Assembly: GCF_014648195.1 (NCBI RefSeq) | Contig: NZ_BMQQ01000001.1 | Coordinates: 257,720-321,719 of the forward strand | Direction of reading: 5' to 3' | DNA length: 64,000 nucleotides | Source of the DNA: Streptomyces purpureus | Lineage (GTDB): Bacteria; Actinomycetota; Actinomycetes; Streptomycetales; Streptomycetaceae | Shown: positions 1-8,566 of the stretch, piece after piece | How positions within the stretch are numbered: position 1 is the first letter of the stretch | Layout of the letters: each line of letters opens with the position of its first letter | Made by a program: the position numbers and the translations under genes | The notes under the pieces: model-generated | Database searches by the model: none | The model's input: only the letters and a program-made list of their open reading frames with translations | What the model was told of the DNA's origin: nothing

Positions 1-2
1 CC

Positions 3-374
3 CGCGCCGAGGTGGACACCGTCCTCGCCATGTCCACGTACGACACGGCGCCCTGGAACAGCTCCTCCGAGGGCTTCCGCAACCACCTCGAAGGCTGGCG
101 CGGCGTCAATCTGCACAACCGCGTCCACGTCTGGGTCGGCGGCCAGATGGCCACCGGTGTCTCCCCGAACGACCCAGTGTTCTGGCTGCACCACGCGTTC
201 ATCGACAAGCTGTGGGCCGACTGGCAGGCCCGCCACCCCGACTCGACGTATCTCCCGGCCGCGGGCACCCCGAACGTCGTCGACCTCAACGACACCATGC
301 GGCCCTGGAACGACGTGACCCCCGCCGACATGCTCGACCACACCAAGCACTACACCTTCGACACGGCCGCCTAG
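3..374 (+). CDS. melC2: Tyrosinase MelC2, C-terminal part (5' end outside window)
   Basis: The frame is open from the first bases and ends at a TAG, leaving about 123 C-terminal residues of a copper monophenol monooxygenase that oxidises tyrosine to DOPA-quinone for melanin. The CuB ligand pattern is visible: HNRVH gives the first two histidines, and the third lies in DPVFWLHHAFIDKLW. The ending (DMLDHTKHYTFDTAA) is typical of Streptomyces MelC2. The CuA half and the MelC1 chaperone gene expected upstream are outside the window. The family assignment is firm; the use of melC2 assumes the usual melC1-melC2 arrangement. Confidence 0.93.
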   Translation, partial: RAEVDTVLAMSTYDTAPWNSSSEGFRNHLEGWRGVNLHNRVHVWVGGQMATGVSPNDPVFWLHHAFIDKLWADWQARHPDSTYLPAAGTPNVVDLNDTMRPWNDVTPADMLDHTKHYTFDTAA

Positions 375-384
375 TCACGGCCGC

Positions 385-414
385 GGCCCGGTCCCCGCGC
401 ACGGGGGCCGGGCC
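385..414. terminator. Bidirectional hairpin between melC2 and the LLM oxidoreductase gene
   Basis: A 12-bp stem (ggcccggtcccc paired with gggggccgggcc, one G-U) with a 6-nt loop fills most of the 48-bp gap between two convergent genes. No T-run follows, as is usual in Streptomyces. Confidence 0.7.
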
Positions 415-422
415 CGCTCAGA

Positions 423-1442
423 TCAGGCGTGGGCACCGGTCAGCCCGGTGATCCGGGCGAGCCGGCGGTACGAGTCGAGCAGCGCCGCCCGGTCGTACGT
501 ACTGGTCGTCACCAGCAGCTCCTGCGCGCCGGTCTCCTTCACCACCCGCTCCAGCGCGTCCCGCACCTGCTCCTCGGTGCCGTGGACATGGCCGCGCAGC
601 CCGCCCTCGAAGTACCCCCGCTCCTTCGCCGTCATCGTCAGCGCCGCGATCTCCTCGGGTGAGGCGAGCGGCGGGAAGGAGCCACGGGTGCGCGAGCACG
701 CCAGCGACCACGCCTCCGGCACCAGCAGCCGCCGGGCTTCCTCCTCGCTCTCCGCGACCGCGACCGTGCCCGACACCACCACATACGGCTCCGCCGCCCA
801 CACCGAGGGCGTGAACAGCTCGCGGTAGCGCTCGACGGCCGCCAGCAGCTTCTCCCGGCCGCGCAGGTCGCCGATCACCAGCGGCAGGCCCGCCGCGGCC
901 GCGACGGCCGCCCCCTCGCCGGTGGCCAGCACGAACGGCGGCACCCGCAGCCCCTCCGCCGGGCGGGCGTGCACCTGCGGATGGGCGCTCTGCTCACCGG
1001 TGAACCAGCCCAGCAGCTCCGCCAGCTGCCCGGCGAAGTCGCCCGCGTCCCGCTTGTCCCGGCCCAGCGCCCGCCGGATCCCGTCCGTGAACCCCACCGA
1101 GCGGCCGAGCCCCATGTCGATCCGCCCCGGGAACAACGCCTCAAGCACCCCGAACTGTTCGGCCACCACCAGCGGTTGGTGGTTCGGCAGCATCACCCCG
1201 CCCGTACCGACCCGGATCCGTGACGTCGCCGCGGCGACCGCCGCCGCGAGGACCGTCGGCGCGGACCCCGCCACCCCCGGCACGCTGTGGTGCTCCGAGA
1301 CCCAGAAGCGGTGGTAGCCGTACGCCTCCAGCTCCCGCGCGAGGCGGACGGTGTCCCGCAGAGCCTGCGGGCCGTCCTCGCCCGCCCGGATCCGGGAGCG
1401 GTCCAGAACGGAGATGCGGATCGAATCGCCGAGAGTGCTCAC
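423..1442 (-). CDS. LLM-class flavin-dependent oxidoreductase
   Basis: This is a 339-aa protein of the bacterial luciferase-like monooxygenase family, which uses FMNH2 or F420 to oxidise small organic substrates. It starts ISVLDRSRI, has the EHHSVPGVAGSAP block at about residues 45-60 and the GLGRSVGF segment near residue 115; together with the length this matches the MsnO8-like subgroup. I chose the GTG at 1442 because family homology begins there; the frame is open further upstream but that part reads as low-complexity Pro/Arg/Ser. It is convergent with melC2 and divergent from the HAD gene. The substrate cannot be told from sequence. Confidence 0.85.
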   Translation of the reverse strand: MSTLGDSIRISVLDRSRIRAGEDGPQALRDTVRLARELEAYGYHRFWVSEHHSVPGVAGSAPTVLAAAVAAATSRIRVGTGGVMLPNHQPLVVAEQFGVLEALFPGRIDMGLGRSVGFTDGIRRALGRDKRDAGDFAGQLAELLGWFTGEQSAHPQVHARPAEGLRVPPFVLATGEGAAVAAAAGLPLVIGDLRGREKLLAAVERYRELFTPSVWAAEPYVVVSGTVAVAESEEEARRLLVPEAWSLACSRTRGSFPPLASPEEIAALTMTAKERGYFEGGLRGHVHGTEEQVRDALERVVKETGAQELLVTTSTYDRAALLDSYRRLARITGLTGAHA

Positions 1443-1492
1443 GCAGGGTTCAACGCCCACACCGCGCGAGGATTCCCGCGGCGCCGATTGCC

Positions 1493-1498
1493 TAGGCT
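1493..1498 (+). promoter_or_regulatory. -10 element of a likely leaderless promoter
   Basis: TAGGCT lies 6 nt upstream of the GTG at 1505. This is the spacing at which transcription would begin at or next to the start codon. No Shine-Dalgarno sequence is present. I see no clear -35. Confidence 0.5.
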
Positions 1499-1504
1499 GG
1501 ACCC

Positions 1505-1993
1505 GTGACGCGCGACAACAGGCCACTGGCCGTATTCGACCTGGACGGAACCCTCTCGAACTCGGCGCACCGCCAGCACTTCCTGGAGCGCTCACCGCGC
1601 GACTGGGACGCCTTCTTCGCCGCGGCGCCCGATGACCCGCCGCTACCCAGGGGCGTGACGCTCTGCCTGGCCGCGGCGGAGGAGTGCGAGGTGCTCTACC
1701 TGACCGGCAGGCCGGAGCGCTGCCGCCAGGACACCGTGGACTGGCTGGCCGCCCAAGGCCTGCCCGAGGGCCGCATCCACATGCGGCGCAACCACGACCG
1801 GCGGCCCGCCCGGCACACCAAGATGGACATCCTGCGCCGCCTCGCCCGGGACCGGGAGGTCCGCATGCTCGTCGACGACGACGAACTGGTCTGCGACGCG
1901 GCCGAGCAGGCCGGCTTCCGGGTCGTACGGGCCCGCTGGGGCGCCGCCTCGCAGGAGCTCCGGGACGCCCAGGAGAAGGAGGGCCGCACCTGA
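1505..1993 (+). CDS. HAD-superfamily phosphatase
   Basis: A 162-aa hydrolase with HAD motif I (VFDLDGTLSNSAHR, residues about 10-23; the two aspartates are nucleophile and acid/base), a motif II Thr in YLTGRPERC (about 66-74), a basic motif III region (RHTKMDILRRL) and motif IV MLVDDDELV (about 120-128). It resembles short polynucleotide kinase 3'-phosphatase-like HAD proteins common in actinobacteria. GTG start with a -10-like hexamer just upstream, so probably leaderless. The substrate is unknown. It stands alone, followed by convergent dodecin. Confidence 0.85.
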   Translation: MTRDNRPLAVFDLDGTLSNSAHRQHFLERSPRDWDAFFAAAPDDPPLPRGVTLCLAAAEECEVLYLTGRPERCRQDTVDWLAAQGLPEGRIHMRRNHDRRPARHTKMDILRRLARDREVRMLVDDDELVCDAAEQAGFRVVRARWGAASQELRDAQEKEGRT

Positions 1994-2131
1994 CGTCGGC
2001 GCGGGCGGTGCGCAGGGCCGGGGCGGCGGCTCCGACCTCTAAGGCACCCGGCCCGTGCGATGGCGCCGGAGGGCAAGGGCACCCGGCCGGTGCGCGGTGG
2101 CATCGGCCTCAAGGACACCCCAGCAGGTCCG

Positions 2132-2347
2132 CTACTCGGTGTCTTCGATGCGGAAGCCGACCTTGAGGCCCACCTGGTAGTGCCCGATCTTCCCCTCGGC
2201 CAGATGGCCGCGGACCTCGGTCACCTCGAACCAGTCCAGGCCCCGGGTGGTCTGCGCGGCCCGGGCGATGCCGTTGCGGATGGCCTGGTCGACGCCTTCG
2301 TGGGAGGTGCCCACGATCTCGATGACGCGGTAGGTGTGCTGGGACAT
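2132..2347 (-). CDS. Dodecin family flavin-binding protein
   Basis: This 71-aa protein starts MSQHTYRVIEIVGTSHEG and has the dodecin fold signature: a short strand, one helix (GVDQAIRNGIARAAQTTR) and two strands. The central Trp in LDWFEVTEVRG is the residue that stacks on the bound flavin in characterised dodecins. Dodecins form hollow dodecamers that store or buffer riboflavin/FMN. The ATG at 2347 has an AGAGAGG ribosome-binding site. The frame is open upstream but that extension has no homology. It is divergent from the sugar-binding lipoprotein gene. Confidence 0.93.
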   Translation of the reverse strand: MSQHTYRVIEIVGTSHEGVDQAIRNGIARAAQTTRGLDWFEVTEVRGHLAEGKIGHYQVGLKVGFRIEDTE

Positions 2348-2434
2348 GTCCGTCCGCCTCTCTGATCTGGTCCCCTCCACCGTGCCCCACGCGGCCCCGG
2401 TCCGCGATCCGGGAGATCCCGTCGCGGCCGGGGC

Positions 2435-2463
2435 TTGACCCTCCACTTGGTCCATACCAAAAT
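2435..2463 (+). promoter_or_regulatory. Promoter with embedded DasR/GntR-like palindrome
   Basis: TTGACC (2435-2440), a 17-nt spacer and CAAAAT (2458-2463) form a plausible sigma-70-type promoter. The palindrome TTGGTCCATACCAA (2447-2460, 5-bp arms) fills the spacer and enters the -10. Its core matches the DasR responsive-element core TGGTCTAGACCA at 10 of 12 positions, so repression by a GntR/HutC-type regulator that senses amino sugars is a reasonable inference. Confidence 0.55.
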
Positions 2464-2550
2464 CCAGGCCACAAGCCCGTGCGAACGCACCGTTCGTCCC
2501 CCCACGTCGGGTCTGTTCTCCCATGCTGAAACGCAGAAGGTGACCCACAC

Positions 2551-3801
2551 GTGAAGAACCGCTTGCCCGTCTGTGCCCTCGCGCTCCTGTCCGCCGCCGC
2601 GCTCACCGGCTGCGGGCTCGTGCCGGGCGGCGGGACCGCCACCCGCACGGTCGACGTCTGGCTGATGAAGGACAGCGTCACCGACGACTTCCTCCAGCGG
2701 TTCACCCGGGAGTACGAGGACGAGCACCCCTCGGTGAAGCTCAGGTTCACCTTCCAGGAGTGGACCGGCATCGGCAAGAAGGTCACCGCCGCCCTCCAGG
2801 GCGAGGGCGGACCCGACGTCATCGAGGTCGGCAACACCCAGGTCGCCCAGTACGCCGAGACCCAGCGGCTCTTCGACCTGACCCTGGAGTCCGTACGCGA
2901 CCTCGGCCACGAGGAATGGCTGCCCGGACTCGCCCAGCCCGGCAGCGTCGACGGCATCCAGTACGGCATACCGTGGTACGCGGCCAACCGGGTGGTCGTC
3001 TACCGCAAGGACCTCTACGCCGAGGCCGGCATCACCGGCCCCGCCAAGACCCGCGCGCAGTGGCTGAAGGACACCGAGAAGCTCAACAGGGGCGGCACCC
3101 AGGGCATCTACCTCGCCGGGCAGGACTGGTACACCCTCGCCGGATTCATCTGGGAGGAGGGCGGCGACCTCGCCGTCGACAAGGGCGGCGAGTGGACCGG
3201 CGCGCTGGACAGCCCGGCAGCCCTGAAGGGAATGGAGTTCTACAAGGAACTCCAGGCGCTCGGCTCCGGCCCCAAGGACGCCGACGAGCAGACCCCGCCG
3301 CAGTCCGACGTCTTCGCCACCGGCAAGGTCGCCCAGATCATCTCCACCCCCGGCGCCGCCGCCCTCATTCACAAGGCCAACCCCGAACTCAAGGGCAAGC
3401 TCGGCTTCTTCCCCGTGCCCGGCAAGAAGGCCGGCCAGCCCTGCGCCGTCTTCACCGGCGGCTCCGACCTGATCATCCCGAAGAACGCGCCCGACCGCGG
3501 CGCCGCCATCGAGGTCGTCAAGGCGCTGGCCGGCGAGAAGTGGCAGTCCGACCTCGCCCGTACGATGAGCTACGTCCCCAACAAGACCTCCCTCGCCTCC
3601 GCCGTCGGCGGCGACGAGGCCACCGCCGCGATGGCCGCAGGCGCCGCCCGGGGCCGGGCCACCCCCAACTCCCCGCAGTGGGCGGAGGTGGAGGCCGACA
3701 ACCCGATAAAGCAGTACATGACGGCCGTGCTCCAGGGCCGTGATCCCGAGCTCGCCGCCCAGGCCGCCTCCCAGAAGATCACCGCGGCGCTCGGCCGCTG
3801 A
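2551..3801 (+). CDS. Extracellular solute-binding lipoprotein, family 1 (sugar ABC importer)
   Basis: A 416-aa lipoprotein. It has a positively charged start, a hydrophobic stretch and the lipobox LTGC at residues 18-21, so Cys21 should be lipidated. The mature part has the cluster-1 sugar-binding fold (VDVWLMKDSVTDDFL, GGPDVIEVGNTQVAQYAE, GIQYGIPWYAANRVVVYRKDLYAE split between lobes), resembling DasA/NgcE-type amino-sugar binding proteins. No permease or ATPase gene is next to it, so it must use components encoded elsewhere. GTG start at 2551, about 90 bp downstream of a DasR-like operator. The ligand (chito-oligosaccharide or another sugar) is inferred only from this operator and the weak DasA resemblance. 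Confidence 0.88.
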   Translation: MKNRLPVCALALLSAAALTGCGLVPGGGTATRTVDVWLMKDSVTDDFLQRFTREYEDEHPSVKLRFTFQEWTGIGKKVTAALQGEGGPDVIEVGNTQVAQYAETQRLFDLTLESVRDLGHEEWLPGLAQPGSVDGIQYGIPWYAANRVVVYRKDLYAEAGITGPAKTRAQWLKDTEKLNRGGTQGIYLAGQDWYTLAGFIWEEGGDLAVDKGGEWTGALDSPAALKGMEFYKELQALGSGPKDADEQTPPQSDVFATGKVAQIISTPGAAALIHKANPELKGKLGFFPVPGKKAGQPCAVFTGGSDLIIPKNAPDRGAAIEVVKALAGEKWQSDLARTMSYVPNKTSLASAVGGDEATAAMAAGAARGRATPNSPQWAEVEADNPIKQYMTAVLQGRDPELAAQAASQKITAALGR

Positions 3802-3974
3802 CCCCGGCCGTCATCGGCACCCACGTCGGGAATCCCGGCATTCAGCGTTCGCACATCCACGGTCCCCCGGCCCGTCATGTCGAATCCAGCCGGTCACGGA
3901 AGAAGTAAGGAGCCGGGCCGCCCCACCCCGCGGCCCGGCCTCCAGACCTTCCGTCCGCCGGAGGAGACCGACAC

Positions 3975-4751
3975 ATGTCCGCACCGACCGCCGCCCTCGT
4001 CGCACCGCCCACCGAAGCCCTGCCCCGATACACGGTCTCCCTCGCCCACGACCAGGAGGAGGTCAGGGCGGCGCAGCGGCTGCGCCACCTGGTCTTCGCC
4101 GGGGAGCTCGGCGCCCGTCTCGACGGACCCGAACCCGGCATCGACTCCGACGCCTTCGACGCGTACTGCGACCACATCCTGGTCCGCGAGGAGGCCACCG
4201 GCGAGATCGTCGGCACCTACCGGGTGCTGCCGCCCGACCGGGCCCGGATCGCCGGACGCCTCTACTCCGAGAGCGAGTTCGACCTCACCCGGCTCGCCCC
4301 CATCCGCGACGACCTCGTCGAGGTCGGCCGCTCCTGCGTCCACCCCGCCCACCGCAACGGCGCCGTCATCGCCCTCATCTGGGCCGGCCTCGCCCGCTAC
4401 ATGACCAGCACGGGCCACACCTGGCTGGCCGGCTGCTGCTCGATACCGCTCGGCGACGGAGGCGCGCTCGCCGCCGCCACCTGGGACACCGTCAAGGCCA
4501 AGCACCTCGCGCCCGAGGAGTACTGGGTCACCCCGCACAAACTCTGGTCCCCCGAGGGCATCACCCGCCCCACGGGCCGCACCGATCTGCCGCCCCTGCT
4601 CCGCGGCTACCTCCGCCTCGGCGCCTGGATCTGCGGAGCCCCCGCCCACGACCCCGACTTCGGCGTCGCCGACCTGTACGTCCTGCTCTCCCTGCGCCGC
4701 ACCAACCCGCGCTACCTGCGGCACTTCCTCTCCCTCGCCCCCGTCGCATGA
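3975..4751 (+). CDS. OlsB-like GNAT N-acyltransferase (lyso-ornithine lipid synthase)
   Basis: A 258-aa protein of the Acetyltransf_5/OlsB group, which transfers a 3-hydroxyacyl chain from ACP to the alpha-amine of ornithine. Family landmarks: RLRHLVFAGELG (about 35-46), the DAYCDHILVRE block, GTYRVLPP and LVEVGRSCVHPAHRNG (about 112-130). The ATG at 3975 follows GGAGGAGACC. The stop overlaps the start of the next gene (ATGA), so it is translationally coupled to an O-acyltransferase, the expected partner for ornithine lipid synthesis. These lipids replace phospholipids under phosphate stress in actinobacteria. Confidence 0.85.
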   Translation: MSAPTAALVAPPTEALPRYTVSLAHDQEEVRAAQRLRHLVFAGELGARLDGPEPGIDSDAFDAYCDHILVREEATGEIVGTYRVLPPDRARIAGRLYSESEFDLTRLAPIRDDLVEVGRSCVHPAHRNGAVIALIWAGLARYMTSTGHTWLAGCCSIPLGDGGALAAATWDTVKAKHLAPEEYWVTPHKLWSPEGITRPTGRTDLPPLLRGYLRLGAWICGAPAHDPDFGVADLYVLLSLRRTNPRYLRHFLSLAPVA

Positions 4752-5644
4752 GCCTCTGGCTGCCCACCGCCCCCTGCACCCCCGCCGGCTGCGCCGCGCA
4801 CCGGGGGACCAAGGGGCGGGGAGCCACCGCCGGCCGGCTGGCCGCCGGGATCATCGCCGTCCTCGCCGGGGTGCTCCTGGCCCCCCTGACCGCCCTCCTT
4901 CCGGCCGCCGGGCGCCGCCGCCTGACCCGTCTGTGGGCGCGGTGGGTCCTGCGCGCCTTCGGGGTACGGATCCGGGTGACCGGGGTGCCGCCCGCCACCG
5001 GCGGGCCGCTGCTCGTGGTCGCCAACCACATCTCGTGGCTCGACATCCCGCTCGTCGCCGCCGTCCTGCCCGGCCGGATGCTCGCCAAGACCGAGGTCCG
5101 CCACTGGCCTGTGCTCGGCCCGCTCGCCGCCCGCGGCGGCACCCTCTTCCTCGACCGGGACCGGCTGCGGGCCCTGCCCGGCACCGTCCGGCAGATCGCC
5201 GACGCCCTCACCGGCGGCGCCCGCGTGATCGTCTTCCCCGAGGGCTCCACCTGGTGCGGACGGGCGCAGGGCCGCTTCCGGCCCGCCACGTTCCAGGCCG
5301 CGCTCGACGCGTCCGCCACCGTCCAGCCCGTACGGATCTCCTACGCGCCCACCGGACCCGCCGCGTTCGTCGGCGACGACCCGCTCACCGCCTCGCTGTG
5401 GCGGATCGCCGCAACGGGCGCGATCACCGCCGAGATCAGGATCCTGCCCCCGATCCCGGTCGGCCGTCACCCCGACCGCCGGTCACTGGCCCGGGCCGCC
5501 CAGCACGCCGTGGGCGGGGACGGCCCGGACCTGGTGCCTCAGCGGGCCGTCGCCAGCGACAGCGCGAACCGCCCGGCCGTATCCGTCCACCAGTGCGTCA
5601 GCTCCAGCTGGGCCGCCGCCAGCTCGGCCCGTACGCCGTCCTGA
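4748..5644 (+). CDS. OlsA-like lysophospholipid/AGP acyltransferase
   Basis: A 298-aa PlsC-type acyltransferase. It has an N-terminal membrane segment (AAGIIAVLAGVLLAPLTALL, about residues 31-50), the HX4D motif NHISWLD (about 95), the glycerophosphate-binding block FPEGSTW (about 163) and a third conserved patch VQPVRISY. It starts inside the stop of the OlsB-like gene (ATGA), and the pair should convert ornithine to lyso-ornithine lipid and then ornithine lipid. Its last 106 bp overlap the 3' end of egtD on the other strand, so the C-terminal ~35 residues are low-complexity and probably dispensable. Confidence 0.87.
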   Translation: MSLWLPTAPCTPAGCAAHRGTKGRGATAGRLAAGIIAVLAGVLLAPLTALLPAAGRRRLTRLWARWVLRAFGVRIRVTGVPPATGGPLLVVANHISWLDIPLVAAVLPGRMLAKTEVRHWPVLGPLAARGGTLFLDRDRLRALPGTVRQIADALTGGARVIVFPEGSTWCGRAQGRFRPATFQAALDASATVQPVRISYAPTGPAAFVGDDPLTASLWRIAATGAITAEIRILPPIPVGRHPDRRSLARAAQHAVGGDGPDLVPQRAVASDSANRPAVSVHQCVSSSWAAASSARTPS

Positions 5645-6504
5645 CGGAACTTCGCCGACACCTCCGTCCGCATCTCCTCACCCGCCGCGAACTGCACCGC
5701 GAGATCCAGCTCCGGGATCTTCACCGTCACCTCGGCGCGGGCCCGCAGCCGCATCTCGATCCACTCCCGCTCCGCGTCCCAGACCGCCACATGCGCGAAG
5801 TCGTCCGGATCGAAGTCCGCGCCCAGCTCCCGGTCGATGACCGACAGGACGTTCTTGTTGAACGCGGCCGTCACCCCGGCCGCGTCGTCGTAGGCGGCGA
5901 CGAGCGTCTCCTCGTCCTTGACCAGGTCCGTGCCGAGCAGCAGCGAGTCGCCCGGCGTCAGCATGGCCCGTACGGAGCCGAGGAACGCCGCCCGCTCCTG
6001 CGGCAGCAGATTGCCGATCGTGCCGCCGAGGAACGCCACCAGCCGCGGCCCCGGCGTCCCCGGCAGCACCAGACCCCGGGTGAAGTCGGCGACCAGCGCG
6101 TGCACATGCAGCCCAGGCCGGTCGGCGATCAGCACCTCGGCGGCCCCGCGCAGCGCGCTCTCGCTCACGTCCACCGGCACATAGCTGTCCAGCTCCGGCA
6201 GGAGCGCGTCGATCAGGAAACGGGTCTTCTCCGACGAGCCCGAACCGAGCTCCACCAGCGTCCGCGCCCCGGTCGCGGCCGCGACCAGCGGTGCGCGGGC
6301 GATGATGATCTCCCGCTCGGCGCGCGTCGGGTAGTACTCCGGCAGCCGCGTGATCTCCTCGAACAGCTCGCTGCCGCGCTCGTCGTAGAACCACTTGGGC
6401 GGCAGCTCCTTGGGGGTGCGGGTCAGCCCGTGGAGCACGTCGGCGCGCAGCTCCGCGCCGACGGCGTCCTCCGGCAGGGTGCGGGTCAGCAGGAACGGGC
6501 TCAC
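5539..6504 (-). CDS. egtD: L-histidine N-alpha-methyltransferase EgtD
   Basis: A 321-aa SAM-dependent enzyme that trimethylates histidine to hercynine, the first step of ergothioneine synthesis. Diagnostic segments: LPPKWFYDERGSELFEEITRLPEYYPTRAE (in two parts, about 35-65), the SAM-binding LVELGSGSSEKTR (about 85-97) and FLGGTIGNLLPQE. GTG start at 6504, overlapping the egtC stop by 4 bp (GTGA). It is the last gene of an A-B-C-D operon. Its 3' end overlaps the OlsA-like gene antisense over 106 bp. Confidence 0.95.
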   Translation of the reverse strand: MSPFLLTRTLPEDAVGAELRADVLHGLTRTPKELPPKWFYDERGSELFEEITRLPEYYPTRAEREIIIARAPLVAAATGARTLVELGSGSSEKTRFLIDALLPELDSYVPVDVSESALRGAAEVLIADRPGLHVHALVADFTRGLVLPGTPGPRLVAFLGGTIGNLLPQERAAFLGSVRAMLTPGDSLLLGTDLVKDEETLVAAYDDAAGVTAAFNKNVLSVIDRELGADFDPDDFAHVAVWDAEREWIEMRLRARAEVTVKIPELDLAVQFAAGEEMRTEVSAKFRQDGVRAELAAAQLELTHWWTDTAGRFALSLATAR

Positions 6505-7256
6505 GCGTCGATCTCCTTGAGCGGGTGCAGGGACACATCGGTACGGGTGGCTGCCAGCAGGCTCAGCGGCGGTACCTCCCGCCACCCCGGATCCTCGTCG
6601 TACGGCTCCGAGGCGACGACCACCCGCTCGCCGGGCCCGGCGAGGAACCACAGGGAGTCGCCCCAGGTGGTGGCGGTCACCGTCCGGCCGTCGGTGAGGA
6701 GCAGATTGAGCCGGGACCCGGGCGCCAGCGCGGCCACCTCCAGGACCGTCGCCGCCAGCGCCCGCCCCGCCTCCTCGCCCTCCCGCAGCCGCCGCAGCAC
6801 CAGCGCCCACACGAGCGCCGAGTCGCAGCGCGCCTCGAGGGACAGCAGCTCCTGCGGGGGCAGGCCGCTTGCCAGCGGCCCCATGGACCGCGGCCAGCCG
6901 TGGACCGCGCCGTTGTGGCTGAACAGCCACGGCCCGTCGGCGTACGGCGCGGCCGCCGCCTCACCGTCCGCGCCGGGCTCCGTGGCGTCCCGTACGGCGG
7001 CCAGCAGCGCGCCGCTGCGCACCACCCGCGCCAGATCGGTGAAGGAAAGGTCGGCCCAGATCGGCCCGGCCCTGCGGTAGCGGGCGGGCACCGGATCGCC
7101 CTCGGCGTACCACCCCACCCCGAACCCGTCGGCGTTCACCACACCGGACGCCTGCCGGCGCGGCTCCCACGCCTGCCGGTACAGCGAGTGCCCGGGCTCC
7201 ATCAGCAGCTCACGGAGGGCCGTCGGCGGCCCCAGGAAGGCAAGGTGACGGCACAT
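6501..7256 (-). CDS. egtC: Gamma-glutamyl-hercynylcysteine sulfoxide hydrolase EgtC
   Basis: A 251-aa class II glutamine amidotransferase-type hydrolase that removes glutamate from gamma-glutamyl-hercynylcysteine sulfoxide. The protein begins MCRHLAFLGPP, so Cys2 becomes the N-terminal nucleophile after Met removal. Other conserved parts are VVNADGFGVGWY, FSHNGAVHGWP and ARCDSALVWALVL. The ATG at 7256 shares one base with the TGA of egtB. The full set of Ntn-hydrolase landmarks is present, and context fixes the substrate. Confidence 0.95.
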   Translation of the reverse strand: MCRHLAFLGPPTALRELLMEPGHSLYRQAWEPRRQASGVVNADGFGVGWYAEGDPVPARYRRAGPIWADLSFTDLARVVRSGALLAAVRDATEPGADGEAAAAPYADGPWLFSHNGAVHGWPRSMGPLASGLPPQELLSLEARCDSALVWALVLRRLREGEEAGRALAATVLEVAALAPGSRLNLLLTDGRTVTATTWGDSLWFLAGPGERVVVASEPYDEDPGWREVPPLSLLAATRTDVSLHPLKEIDA

Positions 7257-8566
7257 CAGACATCCTCCGCGTCTCGGGCGGTACGGAAGCCGGAGAAGAT
7301 CTGGCGGCGCACCGGCAGGTCCCAGTTGCGGAACGTTCCCCGGCAGGCCACCGGGTCGACGGCGAACGACCCGCCGCGCAGCACCTTGTGCGCGCTGCCG
7401 AAGAACACCTCCGAGTACTCGCGGTACGGGAAGGCCACGAACCCCGGGTACGGCAGGAAGTCGCTGGACGTCCACTCCCACACGTCCCCGATCAGCTGCC
7501 GCACCCCCAGCGGCGACGCCCCGGCCGGATACGCCCCCGCGGGCGCCGGCCGCAGATGCCGCTGCCCGAGGTTGGCGTGGTCCTCGGTGGGGTCCGCGTC
7601 GCCCCACGGGTAGCGCAGCGAACGCCCGGCGACCGGATCGTGCCGGGCCGCCTTCTCCCACTCGGCCTCCGACGGCAGCCGCCGGCCCGCCCAGCGGGCG
7701 TAGGCGTCGGCCTCGTACCAGCTGACGTGCAGCACCGGCTCGTTGGCCGGTACGGGCTCGGTCACCCCGAAGCGGCGGCGCAGCCACTGCCCGCCCTCCC
7801 GCCGCCAGAACAGCGGCGCGGTGAGGGAGTGCCGCCGCACCTGCTCCCAGCCCTCGGGCGCCCACCAGCGCTCGTCCGTGTACCCGCCGTCGTCGATGAA
7901 GCGCATGTACGCGCCGTTGGTGACGGGCACGGTGTCGATGAAGAACGCCGGGACGAACCGCGCGTGGGCCGGGCGTTCGTTGTCCAGCGCCCACGGCTCT
8001 GCGGAGGTGCCCATGGTGAACGGCCCGCCCGGGACCCGTACTTCGGCCGGCAGCCCCGACAGGTCGGGGGCGGCCGGCGGCTTGGGCGCCGACAGCGCGG
8101 CCGGCCCCTTGCGTAGCTGATGGGTGATCAACATCGTCTCGTCATGCTGCTGTTCGTGCTGGGCGATCATCCCGAAGGCGAAGGCCGCGTCCGTCAGCCG
8201 CCGCCCTTCCAGCTCCACCCCCTCCAGGATGTCCAGGACCCGGCCGCGGACGTCCAGGGCGTAGGCGCGGGCCTCGGCGGGGGAGAGCAGCGGCAGCGTG
8301 GGGCGTAGCGCACGGGGATGCTCGAACGCGTCGTAGACGGAGTCGATCTCGGGGCGCAGCGCGTCGCGCCCGCCGACCGCCCGCCACAGCCACTGCTCCT
8401 CCTGGTTGCCGATGTGGGCAAGGTCCCACACCAGCGGGGACATCAGCGGCGAGTGCTGGGCGGTCAGGTCACGGTCGTCGACGCAGTCGGTGAGCACCGC
8501 CGTACGGGCACGGGCGGCGGTCAGGGCGTCGAGCGCCCGCCCCCGCAGCTTCTCCGGATCGGTCAT
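7256..8566 (-). CDS. egtB: Ergothioneine sulfoxide synthase EgtB
   Basis: A 436-aa non-heme iron enzyme that joins hercynine with gamma-glutamylcysteine by oxidative C-S bond formation. An N-terminal DinB-like domain supplies the iron ligands: HIGNQEEQWLW (about residue 51) and HEQQHDET (about 134-141) give the three-histidine facial site. A C-terminal FGE-sulfatase (C-type lectin) domain follows: VPGGPFTMGT, PVTNGAYMRFIDDGGY, LPSEAEWEKAAR, VWEWTSSDF and VLRGGSF. The ATG at 8566 overlaps the egtA stop (ATGA), so translation is coupled. Length and motifs match the mycobacterial type. Confidence 0.96.
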   Translation of the reverse strand: MTDPEKLRGRALDALTAARARTAVLTDCVDDRDLTAQHSPLMSPLVWDLAHIGNQEEQWLWRAVGGRDALRPEIDSVYDAFEHPRALRPTLPLLSPAEARAYALDVRGRVLDILEGVELEGRRLTDAAFAFGMIAQHEQQHDETMLITHQLRKGPAALSAPKPPAAPDLSGLPAEVRVPGGPFTMGTSAEPWALDNERPAHARFVPAFFIDTVPVTNGAYMRFIDDGGYTDERWWAPEGWEQVRRHSLTAPLFWRREGGQWLRRRFGVTEPVPANEPVLHVSWYEADAYARWAGRRLPSEAEWEKAARHDPVAGRSLRYPWGDADPTEDHANLGQRHLRPAPAGAYPAGASPLGVRQLIGDVWEWTSSDFLPYPGFVAFPYREYSEVFFGSAHKVLRGGSFAVDPVACRGTFRNWDLPVRRQIFSGFRTARDAEDV

